From Tepidiformaceae bacterium (lineage in GTDB: Bacteria > Chloroflexota > Dehalococcoidia > Tepidiformales > Tepidiformaceae): DNA of 64,000 bases. Position numbers and translations under genes: made by a program. The DNA lies in assembly GCA_958295975.1 (NCBI GenBank), contig OY282446.1, positions 907,289 to 971,288 of the forward strand, given 5' to 3'. Below, piece by piece: positions 34,247 through 42,402 of this stretch. How positions within the stretch are numbered: the stretch's first letter is position 1; every line of letters starts with the position of its first letter. A model generated the notes under the pieces. It worked only from the letters and a program-made list of their open reading frames with translations. It was not told the DNA's origin and did no database searches.

Positions 34247-36202
34247 CTACGTTTTGTCCAGCGCGAGCACATCGGTCTCCACGTAGCGCTTGAAGGCGTT
34301 GGCGCTCGTGAAGTGGCGGAAGCCGTGGTCGTTCGCGATCTGGAGCGTGGCCGCTTCCTCGTCGAGAAGGAGCGCGACCGGCTCGGTGAGCTCTTCCTGC
34401 AATCCGTCCGGCCAGGCGAGATCAAGGACCGCCAGCGGATCGCCCGTCTCCGGATGCGCGAGTTCGTACCCGACCTGTCCTTCGGCGAGGCCGTGCCCAC
34501 TGACCCACTCACGCACTTCCGCCAGGATCGCCTCTTCATCCGCGTCCTCGAGCCCGGCCGGGGCATCCGCAACGGGCTGGCTCATGGGGGCCGCCTCTGC
34601 CTCAGCCGCCGTGGCGTCGTGACGGAGGCTGTCCAGCAGGGCGTTTGCGGCATCGGCGAGCAGTTTCCGCCTCGCCTCGAGGAATCGCGGATAGTTCTCG
34701 ATCTCCCAGAGTTCTTCATCCATCGGAATCCACTGGGATTCGAGCGCGCCCGGGCACTTGTCCCTGATCTCGCGGAAGTAGTCGGATGGCAGCCGCGCGC
34801 CGATCTTGAGGTTCGTTTCCTTCGTGAGGAAACAGAAATTGGCGACGGCATTCACTTCCGACCGAGTATAGCTGGCTTGATACAGCCCGCTTTTCGGGAA
34901 GATATGGTGGACCTCAAGCGTGCTCATCTTCCCCAGCAAGTGCTTCTTCAGCACAGGCCATGGGTCGCACCAATCCCGTGCCTCGCCGACACGGGTCAAT
35001 GCATACAGCACCGGATAGAAGCGCGCCCCGATACCCCATCCGCGGAAGTGCGCGGGCTCAATCCGCAGACCGCCGTGCCACAGGTGCAACTGTTCGATGA
35101 GCCGGTCGAGGCCGCCGTCAAGTTCCCTGATCGCTTCAAAATCTTGGTCGAGCGCGCTCTCGGTCGATCCCGAGAAGCGGCCCCACATGGCGCTCTGGAA
35201 GTACCAGTAGAGCAAGCGGTCGCGTTCAACACCATCGGCGATGTTGCCGCCTCGCTGGTCGATGTAACGGGACATGACCGGCAACGCATTGCGCCCGAAG
35301 AGCACGCGGTTGTGATCCAGCCCGAGACGGTCGGCGATGAGATTCAAGGCATAGTCGATGGCGTGTTCAGCACGATCCAGCCCATCCTGAATGCTTTGCG
35401 TCGACTTGTCATGAAGGTGAACGAAGCGGGCCTCGCCCGTCACGATCGCGTTGAGATTCCGCAGCAGCCAGTCGAGGGAGAAGCCGTAGCCGCTCCTGCT
35501 CCATTTCGCCAGCCTGTCCTTCATGGTCCTGCGCGCATCGGGCCACGAGCCGCCAATCTTGGCGAGCGCCAGGTCGCCCTGCGACAGCTTCGTGCCGCCG
35601 CTGTTGACACGGTTGAAAATGTCGACGACTACATCAATCGTCTTATCGTCGCCAGTGATTGCATCCGCGTGGAACTCAAGGGCACTGATCCCAAGGAGCT
35701 GGGCGATCCGCGCGACGAGATCGTCCACGTTGGCCTGAAGGCTATCCGTCTCTTTCAGGCGCGCGTGGTGTTCGCCCAAGCCTGCGTAGCCCCGCTGCAA
35801 GAGCCGCGAGACGTCGATCCAGAGCGGATCTTCGTCCATCACCTGCGGCTGGTGAAAACGGAATTCTTCGTTCTGCAGGTGGAAGTGGAGGCCCGTGAAC
35901 GCCTTCACATCGCCGTCAAAAAAGGCAGGCGGCTTCCCCCTGATGATCCCGTAGAGCGAGGTGATCCGCTGCTGTCCGTCCAGCAGCAGCTGCACCACAC
36001 CGGGCGCGAGGTCCTGGCTGCCCCGATAGTTCACGTTGTCCGAGAGCGTGCCCCACACGAGCAGGCTCCCGACCGGATGCCGCCGGTAGAGGGAATCCAT
36101 CAGCTCGCGCACCTGGTCGCGGTTCCAGACGTAGCCACGCTGGAACGTGGGCAGCGCCATCTGGCCACTGTCAATGTGTTCGAGGATCGTCGAGACCTGC
36201 AT
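34247..36202 (-). CDS. DUF262-DUF1524 (GmrSD-like) restriction-type nuclease
   Basis: 651-residue single-chain protein. The N-terminal DUF262 (ParB/Srx-like NTPase) domain has the signature PTFQRGYVWNRDQV and LLLDGQQRITSLYG (D-G-Q-Q-R, about residues 75-80); the C-terminal part has the DUF1524 HNH core VHHIFPKSGLYQA ... NFCFLTKETNLKIG (about 465-515), followed by about 110 residues resembling no family I recognise. GmrSD enzymes are type IV restriction systems cutting glucosyl-hydroxymethyl-cytosine DNA; other DUF262/DUF1524 proteins act in BREX and other phage defence. Codon use is less GC-rich than in neighbours, suggesting transfer. It has its own AAGGAG and lies 32 bases downstream of etfA. 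Confidence 0.88.
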   Translation of the reverse strand: MQVSTILEHIDSGQMALPTFQRGYVWNRDQVRELMDSLYRRHPVGSLLVWGTLSDNVNYRGSQDLAPGVVQLLLDGQQRITSLYGIIRGKPPAFFDGDVKAFTGLHFHLQNEEFRFHQPQVMDEDPLWIDVSRLLQRGYAGLGEHHARLKETDSLQANVDDLVARIAQLLGISALEFHADAITGDDKTIDVVVDIFNRVNSGGTKLSQGDLALAKIGGSWPDARRTMKDRLAKWSRSGYGFSLDWLLRNLNAIVTGEARFVHLHDKSTQSIQDGLDRAEHAIDYALNLIADRLGLDHNRVLFGRNALPVMSRYIDQRGGNIADGVERDRLLYWYFQSAMWGRFSGSTESALDQDFEAIRELDGGLDRLIEQLHLWHGGLRIEPAHFRGWGIGARFYPVLYALTRVGEARDWCDPWPVLKKHLLGKMSTLEVHHIFPKSGLYQASYTRSEVNAVANFCFLTKETNLKIGARLPSDYFREIRDKCPGALESQWIPMDEELWEIENYPRFLEARRKLLADAANALLDSLRHDATAAEAEAAPMSQPVADAPAGLEDADEEAILAEVREWVSGHGLAEGQVGYELAHPETGDPLAVLDLAWPDGLQEELTEPVALLLDEEAATLQIANDHGFRHFTSANAFKRYVETDVLALDKT

Positions 36203-36234
36203 TGTTGCTCCTTGCTCTCTGTTCCGGATCGCCC

Positions 36235-37197
36235 CTAGTCCAGCGCCTTGACGGCCTCGATCAGGGCCGGCACCACCTTCTTGTAGTCCTCCACCACCGC
36301 GAAGCGCGCCGCCCGCACCATGTTCGCGTCCGGGTCGCGGTTGATGGCCACGATGTTCTTCGAGCCGGCCATGCCCGCCATGTGCTGGCTCGCGCCGCTG
36401 ATGCCCACCGCCAGATAGAGCGCGGGCGTCACCGTCTTGCCCGTCAGCCCCACCTGCTGCGCGGGCGGATACCAGCCCAGGTCGCAGGCCGCGCGGCTCG
36501 CGCCCGTGGCCCCGCCCAGCAGCCCCGCCAGCTCCTCCAGCATGGCGAAGGCCGACGGATCGCCCAGCCCGCGCCCGCCCGACACCACCACCTCCGCGTC
36601 CTCCAGCCGCACGCCCTCCGCCTCCGCCGCCTCCGTGGCGATGACGCGCACGCGCTGTTCGGCGTCCGCCTCCACCGCCGACGTCTCCCCCTGGCGGGAG
36701 GCGTCCGGCTCGGCCGCGTCCCAGGCCTTCGCCTTCAGCGTGGCGATGCGCACGTCGCCGCGCCAGGACACCTCGGCGACGGCGTTGCCGCCGTAGCAGC
36801 TGCGCGTGGCGCGCGGGCGTCCGTCCGCCAGCGTCAGGGCCACGCAGTCCATGGCCGCGCCCGCGCGCAGGCGGAAGGCGAGCAGGGGGGCGAGGTCGCG
36901 CCCGAGGCTGGTCTGGCCCATGAGCACGGTGTCCGCCCCCGCGGCCTCGCGCGCGGCCAGCACGGCGGACGCCCCGCGCTCCGCGCAGCCCGGGTCGAGC
37001 GCGCCTTCGGGCGCGGCGTACACGTGCTCCGCGCCGTGCTCGATGAGCGTGCGCGCCAGCGCTTCGCCGCCCGCGACGACGGCGCTCACGGGTCCCGCGC
37101 CCTCCGCCGCCAGCGCGCTGGCCGCCGCCAGCAGCTCGAGGGAGACGGGGGCGACCTCCCCGCCGGAGGTCTCCGCGACGATCAGCGTTCCGGGCAT
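36235..37197 (-). CDS. etfA: Electron transfer flavoprotein, alpha subunit
   Basis: 320 residues. The N-domain begins [26 protein letters not shown]; the FAD-binding C-domain carries [11 protein letters not shown] (about 208-218), [27 protein letters not shown] and NRDPDANMV, all conserved FAD contacts. With EtfB it accepts electrons from acyl-CoA and related dehydrogenases and passes them to ETF:quinone oxidoreductase. The gene follows etfB after 18 bases, in the usual order, with its own ribosome-binding site (GGAGGAA). Confidence 0.95.
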   Translation of the reverse strand: MPGTLIVAETSGGEVAPVSLELLAAASALAAEGAGPVSAVVAGGEALARTLIEHGAEHVYAAPEGALDPGCAERGASAVLAAREAAGADTVLMGQTSLGRDLAPLLAFRLRAGAAMDCVALTLADGRPRATRSCYGGNAVAEVSWRGDVRIATLKAKAWDAAEPDASRQGETSAVEADAEQRVRVIATEAAEAEGVRLEDAEVVVSGGRGLGDPSAFAMLEELAGLLGGATGASRAACDLGWYPPAQQVGLTGKTVTPALYLAVGISGASQHMAGMAGSKNIVAINRDPDANMVRAARFAVVEDYKKVVPALIEAVKALD

Positions 37198-37215
37198 TGG
37201 GCGTTCCTCCGCGGG

Positions 37216-38019
37216 CTAGATGAGCCGGGCCTCGCGCAGCTTGCGCGCGAGCGTGCGGGCCTGCTCCTCGGGGGAGTCGCCCTCGATGATCTCGACGTTG
37301 CTTTCGGTGACGGGCACGTAGAGCGCCTCCAGCGGCAGCCAGCGGTTCTCCTCGCCCGTCTCGTCGGGCGCGAGCCCCAGGTCCTCCGCCGACCACACCT
37401 GCACCGTCTTGCGCGCCGCCAGCATGATCTGGCGCAGCTGGGGGTAGCGCGGCTCGCCGAACTCGTTGGAGATGGAGACCACCGCGGGCAGGTCCACCTC
37501 CACCGTCTGGAAGCCGTCGTCCAGCACGCGCTCCACGGTCAGCGTCGAGCCCTCGGCGCTCATGGCGCGGGCGATGGTGACGACGGGCAGGCCCAGCAGC
37601 TCGGCCACGCCGATGGGGGCCACGCCCATGTCCCAGTCCGCCGCCGCGCGCCCCATGAGCACGAGGTCGATGTCGTCCAGCTTCGCGATGGCTTTCGCCA
37701 GCGCCAGCGCCGTCTGGAAGTTGTCGATGTTGGCGAAGGCGGAGTCGCTCAGCAGCACGCCCTCGTCCGCGCCCATGGCGAGCGCGTGCTTGATGGCGTC
37801 GCGGGCGGAATCCTCGCCCAGGCTGATGACCGTGACGGTTCCCTCCCCGGCGGCGTCGCGCAGGCGCAGGGCGGCTTCCGTGGCCTGCGGATCGTAGGGG
37901 TTGACCACGGGCGCGACGCCCTGCGCGGGAACCACGCGCCGGGCCGCCTCGTCCACGGCGAACTGCGAGGTGGGCGTCTCCGGATCGGGAATCTGCTTCA
38001 CGCAGACGGCGATGTTCAC
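37216..38019 (-). CDS. etfB: Electron transfer flavoprotein, beta subunit
   Basis: 267 residues, AMP-binding beta subunit of ETF. It begins VNIAVCVKQIPDPETP and contains NPYDPQATEAALRL, VLMGRAAADWDMG (the AMP-binding segment) and LPAVVSISNEFGEPRYP. The GTG at 38017-38019 is preceded by AAGGAG 9 bases upstream. The pair is the electron sink for the acyl-CoA dehydrogenase-type chemistry suggested by other genes in this region. Divergent from the ammonium-transporter gene across a 210-base spacer. Confidence 0.95.
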   Translation of the reverse strand: MNIAVCVKQIPDPETPTSQFAVDEAARRVVPAQGVAPVVNPYDPQATEAALRLRDAAGEGTVTVISLGEDSARDAIKHALAMGADEGVLLSDSAFANIDNFQTALALAKAIAKLDDIDLVLMGRAAADWDMGVAPIGVAELLGLPVVTIARAMSAEGSTLTVERVLDDGFQTVEVDLPAVVSISNEFGEPRYPQLRQIMLAARKTVQVWSAEDLGLAPDETGEENRWLPLEALYVPVTESNVEIIEGDSPEEQARTLARKLREARLI

Positions 38020-38121
38020 GCGCGGGCGCTCCTTACGCTTCGGATGGCGCGGGGAGCGTAGCACGCCCCCGCCGCTCGCGGAATTTCCCCATGCCCGCAT
38101 TCCCATGTGAGAGTGTGTTTC

Positions 38122-38159
38122 GTAACCGGCCCGAAACGGCGCGGCAACACGCGGGAAAT
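38122..38159 (+). promoter_or_regulatory. GlnR-like nitrogen-control operator upstream of amt-glnK
   Basis: Four pentamers in the arrangement of actinobacterial GlnR boxes (gTnAc-N6-GaAAc twice): GTAAC at 38122, GAAAC at 38133, GCAAC at 38144 and GAAAT at 38155, each 11 bases apart. A TACCGT -10 box (38170-38175) follows, so the operator would overlap the -35 region as for an activator. Only two of 16 informative positions deviate. Confidence 0.6.
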
Positions 38160-38229
38160 CGCGCGCCCCTACCGTCCCGCCCAACGTTTCCCGCCCGCGG
38201 AGCGACCGCGGCGGTGCAAGGAGGATTGC

Positions 38230-39693
38230 ATGAAACGTGCCCTGGCGGCCCTGCGCAGGCCGACCGCCATGCTCGCTGGCGGCCTGCTCGCGCTTGGCAT
38301 CGTCTCCGCCGTCTCCGCCCAGGAGGCCGACCCGGCGGCGCTCGACGACATCATCGGCGCCGTCGATACCGCGTGGCTGCTCATCGCGGGCTTCCTCGTG
38401 TTCTTCATGCAGGCCGGTTTCGCCATGCTCACGGCGGGCTTCGTCCGCTCCCGCGAGACGGCCAACATCCTCATGAAGAACGTGATAGACGCCTGCGTCG
38501 GCGGCCTCTCGTTCTGGCTCGTGGGCTACGCCTTCGCCTATGGCGTGGGCGACGCCTCCAACCAGTTCATCGGCCTCGGCAACTTCGCCCTCAACCAGTT
38601 CGACGACTACGCGACCTGGTTCTTCCAGTTCGCCTTCGCCGCCGCCGCCGCCACCATCGTGGCGGGCGCCCTCGCCGGGCGCACGAGGTACTCCGCCTAC
38701 CTCATCTACACCGTCGTCATCACCGGCTTCATCTACCCCGTCGTGGTGCACTGGGGCTGGGACACGAACACGTGGATGGGGGCCTTCACCGACGGCGAGC
38801 CCTGGCTCGGCAACGGCTACGTCGACTTCGCCGGTTCCGGCATCGTCCACACCGTGGGCGGCATCGCCGGGCTCATGGGGGCCATCGCCGTGGGCGCGCG
38901 CCTCGGCAAGTACGGCCCTAACGGCGAGGTGCGGGCCATCCCCGGCCACAACATCTCCATCGCCACCATCGGCATGTTCATCCTCTGGTTCGGCTGGTAC
39001 GGGTTCAACCCGGGCTCCACGCTCGCCCTCTCCGGCGGCGGGGCCGCGCTGGCCGCCAGTGTGGCCGTCACCACCACCCTGGCGGCGGGGGCGGGCGGCG
39101 TCACCGCCATGCTCTGGTCGCGCTTCCGCACGGGCCGCTACGACGCCGGCCTCACCATCAACGGCATCCTCGCCGGGCTCGTGGCCATCACCGCGGGCAC
39201 GGCCACCGTCGACCCCTGGGCGGCGGTCGTCATCGGCGCCATCGGCGCGCTCGTCATGTACTACGGCGTGCAGATGCTGGACTCCGTCTTCCGCATCGAC
39301 GATCCCGTCGGCGCCGTCTCCGTGCACGCCTTCGCGGGCATCTGGGGCGTCATCGCCGTCGGCCTCTTCTCCTCGAAGGCCGGCATGGAGGCCGCGGGCT
39401 ACGTGAACCCCGGCAACTACGGCCTCTTCCTCGGCGGCGGCGGCGAACAGCTGCTCATGCAGCTCATCGGCATCGCGGCCATCGTCGCCTGGACGGCGGT
39501 CACGGCGGGCATCCTCTTCTTCGCCATCAAGGCCGTCATGGGCCTGCGCGTGAGCCAGCAGGAAGAGATGCGCGGGCTCGACCTCATCGAGCACGGCATC
39601 GACGCCTACCCCGACTTCGGGCCCTCGGGCTCCGGCATCTTCGGGGCGACCAGCCCGGTCGAGGTCGAGACGGAAAGGAGCTCCCGCTCGTGA
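38230..39693 (+). CDS. amt: Ammonium transporter, Amt/Rh family
   Basis: 487-residue Amt channel taking up ammonium. A cleavable leader (1-30, ending VSAQ) precedes 11 membrane helices. Family landmarks include FFMQAGFAMLTAGFVRSRE, NILMKNVIDACVGGLSFW, DFAGSGIVHTVGGIAGL with the first pore His, FILWFGWYGFNPGS and VSVHAFAGIWGVIAVGLF with the second pore His. AAGGAGG lies 5 bases before the ATG (38230). Its 3' end overlaps the GTG of glnK by 4 bases, the standard amtB-glnK pairing. Control by nitrogen status is suggested by the operator at 38122-38159. Confidence 0.96.
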   Translation: MKRALAALRRPTAMLAGGLLALGIVSAVSAQEADPAALDDIIGAVDTAWLLIAGFLVFFMQAGFAMLTAGFVRSRETANILMKNVIDACVGGLSFWLVGYAFAYGVGDASNQFIGLGNFALNQFDDYATWFFQFAFAAAAATIVAGALAGRTRYSAYLIYTVVITGFIYPVVVHWGWDTNTWMGAFTDGEPWLGNGYVDFAGSGIVHTVGGIAGLMGAIAVGARLGKYGPNGEVRAIPGHNISIATIGMFILWFGWYGFNPGSTLALSGGGAALAASVAVTTTLAAGAGGVTAMLWSRFRTGRYDAGLTINGILAGLVAITAGTATVDPWAAVVIGAIGALVMYYGVQMLDSVFRIDDPVGAVSVHAFAGIWGVIAVGLFSSKAGMEAAGYVNPGNYGLFLGGGGEQLLMQLIGIAAIVAWTAVTAGILFFAIKAVMGLRVSQQEEMRGLDLIEHGIDAYPDFGPSGSGIFGATSPVEVETERSSRS

Positions 39694-40031
39694 AGAAGAT
39701 CGAAGCCATCATCCGCCCCGGCCGCCTCGAGGCCGTCAAGGACGCGCTCGACGAGCTCGGCTTCTCCGGCGGCATCACCGTCTGGGAAGTGAAGGGCCAC
39801 GGCAAGCAGCGCGGCTTCACCGAACAGTGGCGCGGGCGCGAGTACCGCGTCGAGTACCTCTCCAAGGTCTGGATCGCCCTCGTCGTCTCCGACGACAGGG
39901 CCGAGGCCGTCATCGAGGCCGTCCTCCACCACGCCAGCTCCGGCGAAATCGGCGACGGCAAGATCTTCGTCTCCCCCGTGGAGGACGCCATCCGCGTCCG
40001 CACCCGCGAGCGCGGCGACGAGGCGCTCTAG
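39690..40031 (+). CDS. glnK: P-II nitrogen regulatory protein
   Basis: 113-residue P-II signal protein that binds ATP/ADP and 2-oxoglutarate and plugs the Amt trimer when nitrogen is plentiful. It has MKKIEAIIRPGRLEAVKDAL, GKQRG at the T-loop base and the T-loop Tyr in GREYRVEYLSK (Tyr 52, equivalent to the uridylylated/adenylylated Tyr 51), and the P-loop-like GEIGDGKIFV. The GTG start overlaps the amt stop (GTGA), so it is translationally coupled. A strong terminator follows at 40058. Confidence 0.96.
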   Translation: MKKIEAIIRPGRLEAVKDALDELGFSGGITVWEVKGHGKQRGFTEQWRGREYRVEYLSKVWIALVVSDDRAEAVIEAVLHHASSGEIGDGKIFVSPVEDAIRVRTRERGDEAL

Positions 40032-40057
40032 CGGGCGGACCCCGCAACGCGCCGCCA

Positions 40058-40092
40058 GACGGGGCCGGACGCATGGCGCGTCCGGCCCCGTC
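40058..40092 (+). terminator. Terminator after amt-glnK
   Basis: A perfect 15-bp inverted repeat, GACGGGGCCGGACGC (40058-40072) and GCGTCCGGCCCCGTC (40078-40092), with a 5-base loop, 26 bases after the glnK stop. No T tract, as elsewhere in this genome. Confidence 0.8.
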
Positions 40093-40187
40093 GCAATTCC
40101 GCCCGCCCGCGCCGTTGCCCGAAGCCCGCGCACGGGCGTACCGTTCCGCGAACGCCGCGGCGCGGCGCGGCGCACGGGAGGGAGCGC

Positions 40188-41021
40188 ATGGCGGAAACCC
40201 GTCGGAACCGGCCCGTCTCGCGCAGGCGGCTGCTCGCCACGGGCGCCGCCCTGGCCGCCGGAACCGCCGGCCTCGCGCTCACCGGCTGCGGCGGCGACGA
40301 CGAGGCCGAAGGCGCGGGCCCGGTCGCATGGGGCTATGAGGGCGCGGGCGCGCCCGCCAGGTGGGCCTCGCTCGATCCCCAGTTCTACAACTGCGGCGCG
40401 GGCCGGCATCAGTCGCCCATCGACCTCACCGGCTACGCGGAAGGCCCCGGCGAGGCCCTCGCCTTCGACTACGGCGGCGGCGCCCCCGAGGCCATCGACT
40501 ACGACGGCCTCTTCATGCACGTGCGCTACGCCCCCGGCAACCTGTTCATCGCGGGCGAGGTCGTCAACGAGGTCCTGCAGGCCCACCTGCACACGCCCTC
40601 CGAGCACCTCGTCGACGGCGACGCCTTCCCCGTCGAGCTGCACGTCGTCCACCAGCACCCGGACGGCCCCGGCGCGGGCCTGTGGGGCTACACCGTCGTG
40701 GGCGTCCTCTTCGAATCGGGCGAGCCCGACCCCGTCGTCCAGGCCTTCATCGACGGCGTCCCGCCGCGGGGCGCGGAGGCCGCCGCCGGTCCCGCCTTCG
40801 ACCTCGCCGCCCTCGTCCCCGCCGACCCCGCCCACTACCGCTACGACGGCTCCACCACCACCCCGCCCTGCGTCGAGCCGGTGGACTGGTACGTGCTGCG
40901 CGAGCGGCGCACCGTCTCGCCGGAGCAGGTGGACCGCCTGCGCGAGCTGCACGGCGGCGTCAACGCCCGCCCCGTCCAGCCCCTCGGCGATCGCCGCATC
41001 GTCCTCGCCCGCGGCCGCTGA
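40188..41021 (+). CDS. Alpha-type carbonic anhydrase, Tat lipoprotein
   Basis: 277-residue exported carbonic anhydrase interconverting CO2 and bicarbonate outside the cytoplasmic membrane. The N-terminus combines a twin-arginine motif (SRRRLLATG) with a lipobox ending LTGC (Cys 34). The catalytic domain shows QSPIDL (75-80), the zinc ligands His 123 and His 125 (AHLHTPSEH) and His 142 (VELHVVH), gate residues Glu 129 and Thr in GSTTTPPC (211-218), all in the normal order for alpha-carbonic anhydrases. GGGAGG precedes the ATG. It is monocistronic; tRNA-Glu follows convergently. Confidence 0.94.
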   Translation: MAETRRNRPVSRRRLLATGAALAAGTAGLALTGCGGDDEAEGAGPVAWGYEGAGAPARWASLDPQFYNCGAGRHQSPIDLTGYAEGPGEALAFDYGGGAPEAIDYDGLFMHVRYAPGNLFIAGEVVNEVLQAHLHTPSEHLVDGDAFPVELHVVHQHPDGPGAGLWGYTVVGVLFESGEPDPVVQAFIDGVPPRGAEAAAGPAFDLAALVPADPAHYRYDGSTTTPPCVEPVDWYVLRERRTVSPEQVDRLRELHGGVNARPVQPLGDRRIVLARGR

Positions 41022-41035
41022 GCGCCGGGGATGGC

Positions 41036-41112
41036 TGGTAGCGCGTGCGGGATTCGAACCCGCGATCTCCGCCTTGAAAGGGCGGCGTCCTGGGCCTCTA
41101 GACGAACGCGCC
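41036..41112 (-). tRNA. tRNA-Glu (TTC anticodon)
   Basis: 77 bases with encoded CCA. Acceptor GGCGCGT pairs with ACGCGCT (one G-U at the end), anticodon stem CCGCC/GGCGG with loop CTTTCAA reading TTC, and a normal GTTCGAATC T-arm. Confidence 0.97.
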
Positions 41113-41155
41113 GTCCGCATCCGCCAGTATAGCGCCCGCGCCCGTGCGTTCCCCC

Positions 41156-41485
41156 TCAGGCGCGCGGGGCGCTCGACGACGCCGGGCGGAAGCGCGCGCG
41201 CGGGGCCAGCTCCTTCAGCAGCTCGTCGCGGTTGCGCGCCCGCGCCCACTCGCGCGCCTTCGCCAGCGCCCCCTCCAGCGCCTCCCCCTCCAGCACGTGC
41301 GCCGCGTCGTACGCGATGCAGTCCACCGGACAGACGGGCGCGCAGGCGTTGCAGTCGATGCACGCCTCCGGCCAGATGGCGTGCTGGAAATCGTCCGTGT
41401 CGAAGTAGTGGATGGTCTCCGTGGGGCAGACGCGGCGGCAGTAGCCGCAGTTGATGCACCGGGCGGCGTCGATGACGTAGGTCAC
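41156..41485 (-). CDS. Ferredoxin, 2[4Fe-4S], with C-terminal extension
   Basis: 109 residues. Two complete cluster motifs, CINCGYCRRVCP (about 10-21) and CIDCNACAPVCP (about 42-53), bind two [4Fe-4S] clusters; a 45-residue helical Ala/Arg/Glu-rich tail follows. The GTG start (41483-41485) overlaps the TGA of the upstream ferritin-like gene by 4 bases, so it is translationally coupled to it. In this position it is the likely electron donor for the diiron proteins encoded upstream in the operon. No reductase gene is adjacent. Confidence 0.9.
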   Translation of the reverse strand: MTYVIDAARCINCGYCRRVCPTETIHYFDTDDFQHAIWPEACIDCNACAPVCPVDCIAYDAAHVLEGEALEGALAKAREWARARNRDELLKELAPRARFRPASSSAPRA

Positions 41486-42111
41486 GCCCCGTCGTCGCCG
41501 CCGCGCGCGCCGATGACGCCGCCCGCGCGCGTGAGCAGCTCCTCCAGGTGCATGCGCCACTCGTTCACGCGGCGGCGCTTCGGGGGCGTGTCCGCCAGCT
41601 CCTCGATCTGCGCGCGCCCCCACTGGATGTGCTCCTCCTCGTCCTGCAGCGTGAGCCGCAGGATGCGCACCGTGGGCGCGTCCACCACCTGGTCGGTGGC
41701 GCGCAGGTGGTAGAGGTAGTGCGTGGCCAGATGGGGCTTGAGCACGCCGAAGATGCCGGTCACGCGCAGCACCGAATCGTCCTGGTCCTGGATGGCCTCC
41801 ATGAAGGCGCGGAAGTCGTCGTTGGGGGGCGCCATTTTGGGGGAGGTCATGAGCGGGTAGGGGCCTTCCGCGCCCTCCGTCACGCGCAGCTCCGGCAGCC
41901 GCTTGCCCAGCATGTCCGCGTGCTGCGCGCAGTGGTAGGCGATGGGCCCGAACTCCACCTTGTGGTGGACCTGCGGCTGCGTGGCGATCCACTGCAGCAG
42001 CGCGCGCATCATCTCCACCTCGGCGTAGCGGTAGTGCGTCAGCCGCCGCGCGCACTCGTCCACGGAGAACGCCCCGCCCAGTTTCCGCTGCGGAACCCAC
42101 AGTTCGACCAT
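41482..42111 (-). CDS. Ferritin-like helical protein, possible structural subunit of a diiron oxygenase
   Basis: 209 residues, mostly helical. One canonical diiron half-site is present (DEEEHIQWG, E-x-x-H, about 184-187) and an early Glu pair in RYAEVEMMR, but the second E-x-x-H is replaced by a His-rich segment (AYHCAQHADMLG), with further His in LKPHLATHYLYHL. It may therefore bind metal differently or serve as a structural partner of the 42403-43164 protein, as PaaC does for PaaA. GGGAGG is 6 bases before the ATG. It lies between an 82-residue Cys-rich gene and the ferredoxin gene to which it is translationally coupled. Confidence 0.65.
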   Translation of the reverse strand: MVELWVPQRKLGGAFSVDECARRLTHYRYAEVEMMRALLQWIATQPQVHHKVEFGPIAYHCAQHADMLGKRLPELRVTEGAEGPYPLMTSPKMAPPNDDFRAFMEAIQDQDDSVLRVTGIFGVLKPHLATHYLYHLRATDQVVDAPTVRILRLTLQDEEEHIQWGRAQIEELADTPPKRRRVNEWRMHLEELLTRAGGVIGARGGDDGA

Positions 42112-42141
42112 GCCCGCCTCCCGTTGCGGCCCGCGCGGGGC

Positions 42142-42390
42142 CTACTTCAGCTCTTCGCGGGGGGTGAAGTAGAGCGCCCCCGATTCGCACGGCCCGTGGC
42201 GCGTCCAGCCCTCGCCCACGGCGATGGCGGCGGCCACCTCCTCCTCCGTCTCCCACATCGTGATGCGCTCGTCCTCGATGGTGGAGACGGCGCACTCCGG
42301 CTTCTCGCAGACGAGGTCGTGGATGACCATGCCGCGCGAGTCGCCGCAATAGCGCCTGAAGTTGAAGGGGGGCCGCCAGCGCTTCGCCAT
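42142..42390 (-). CDS. Small Cys-containing protein of the diiron operon
   Basis: 82 residues, no family recognised. It has four cysteines, two spaced as CEKPEC, one in YCGDS and one in PCESG, an acidic helical centre (ETEEEVAAAIAVGEG) and aromatic N-terminus. GGGGGA precedes the ATG. It lies between the two ferritin-like genes, 12 bases after the first, in the position occupied by the small bridging subunit PaaB in phenylacetyl-CoA epoxidase operons, although it is not visibly PaaB-like. A small metal-binding or bridging subunit is the working idea. Confidence 0.6.
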   Translation of the reverse strand: MAKRWRPPFNFRRYCGDSRGMVIHDLVCEKPECAVSTIEDERITMWETEEEVAAAIAVGEGWTRHGPCESGALYFTPREELK

Positions 42391-42402
42391 CGGTCCGTCC
42401 CC

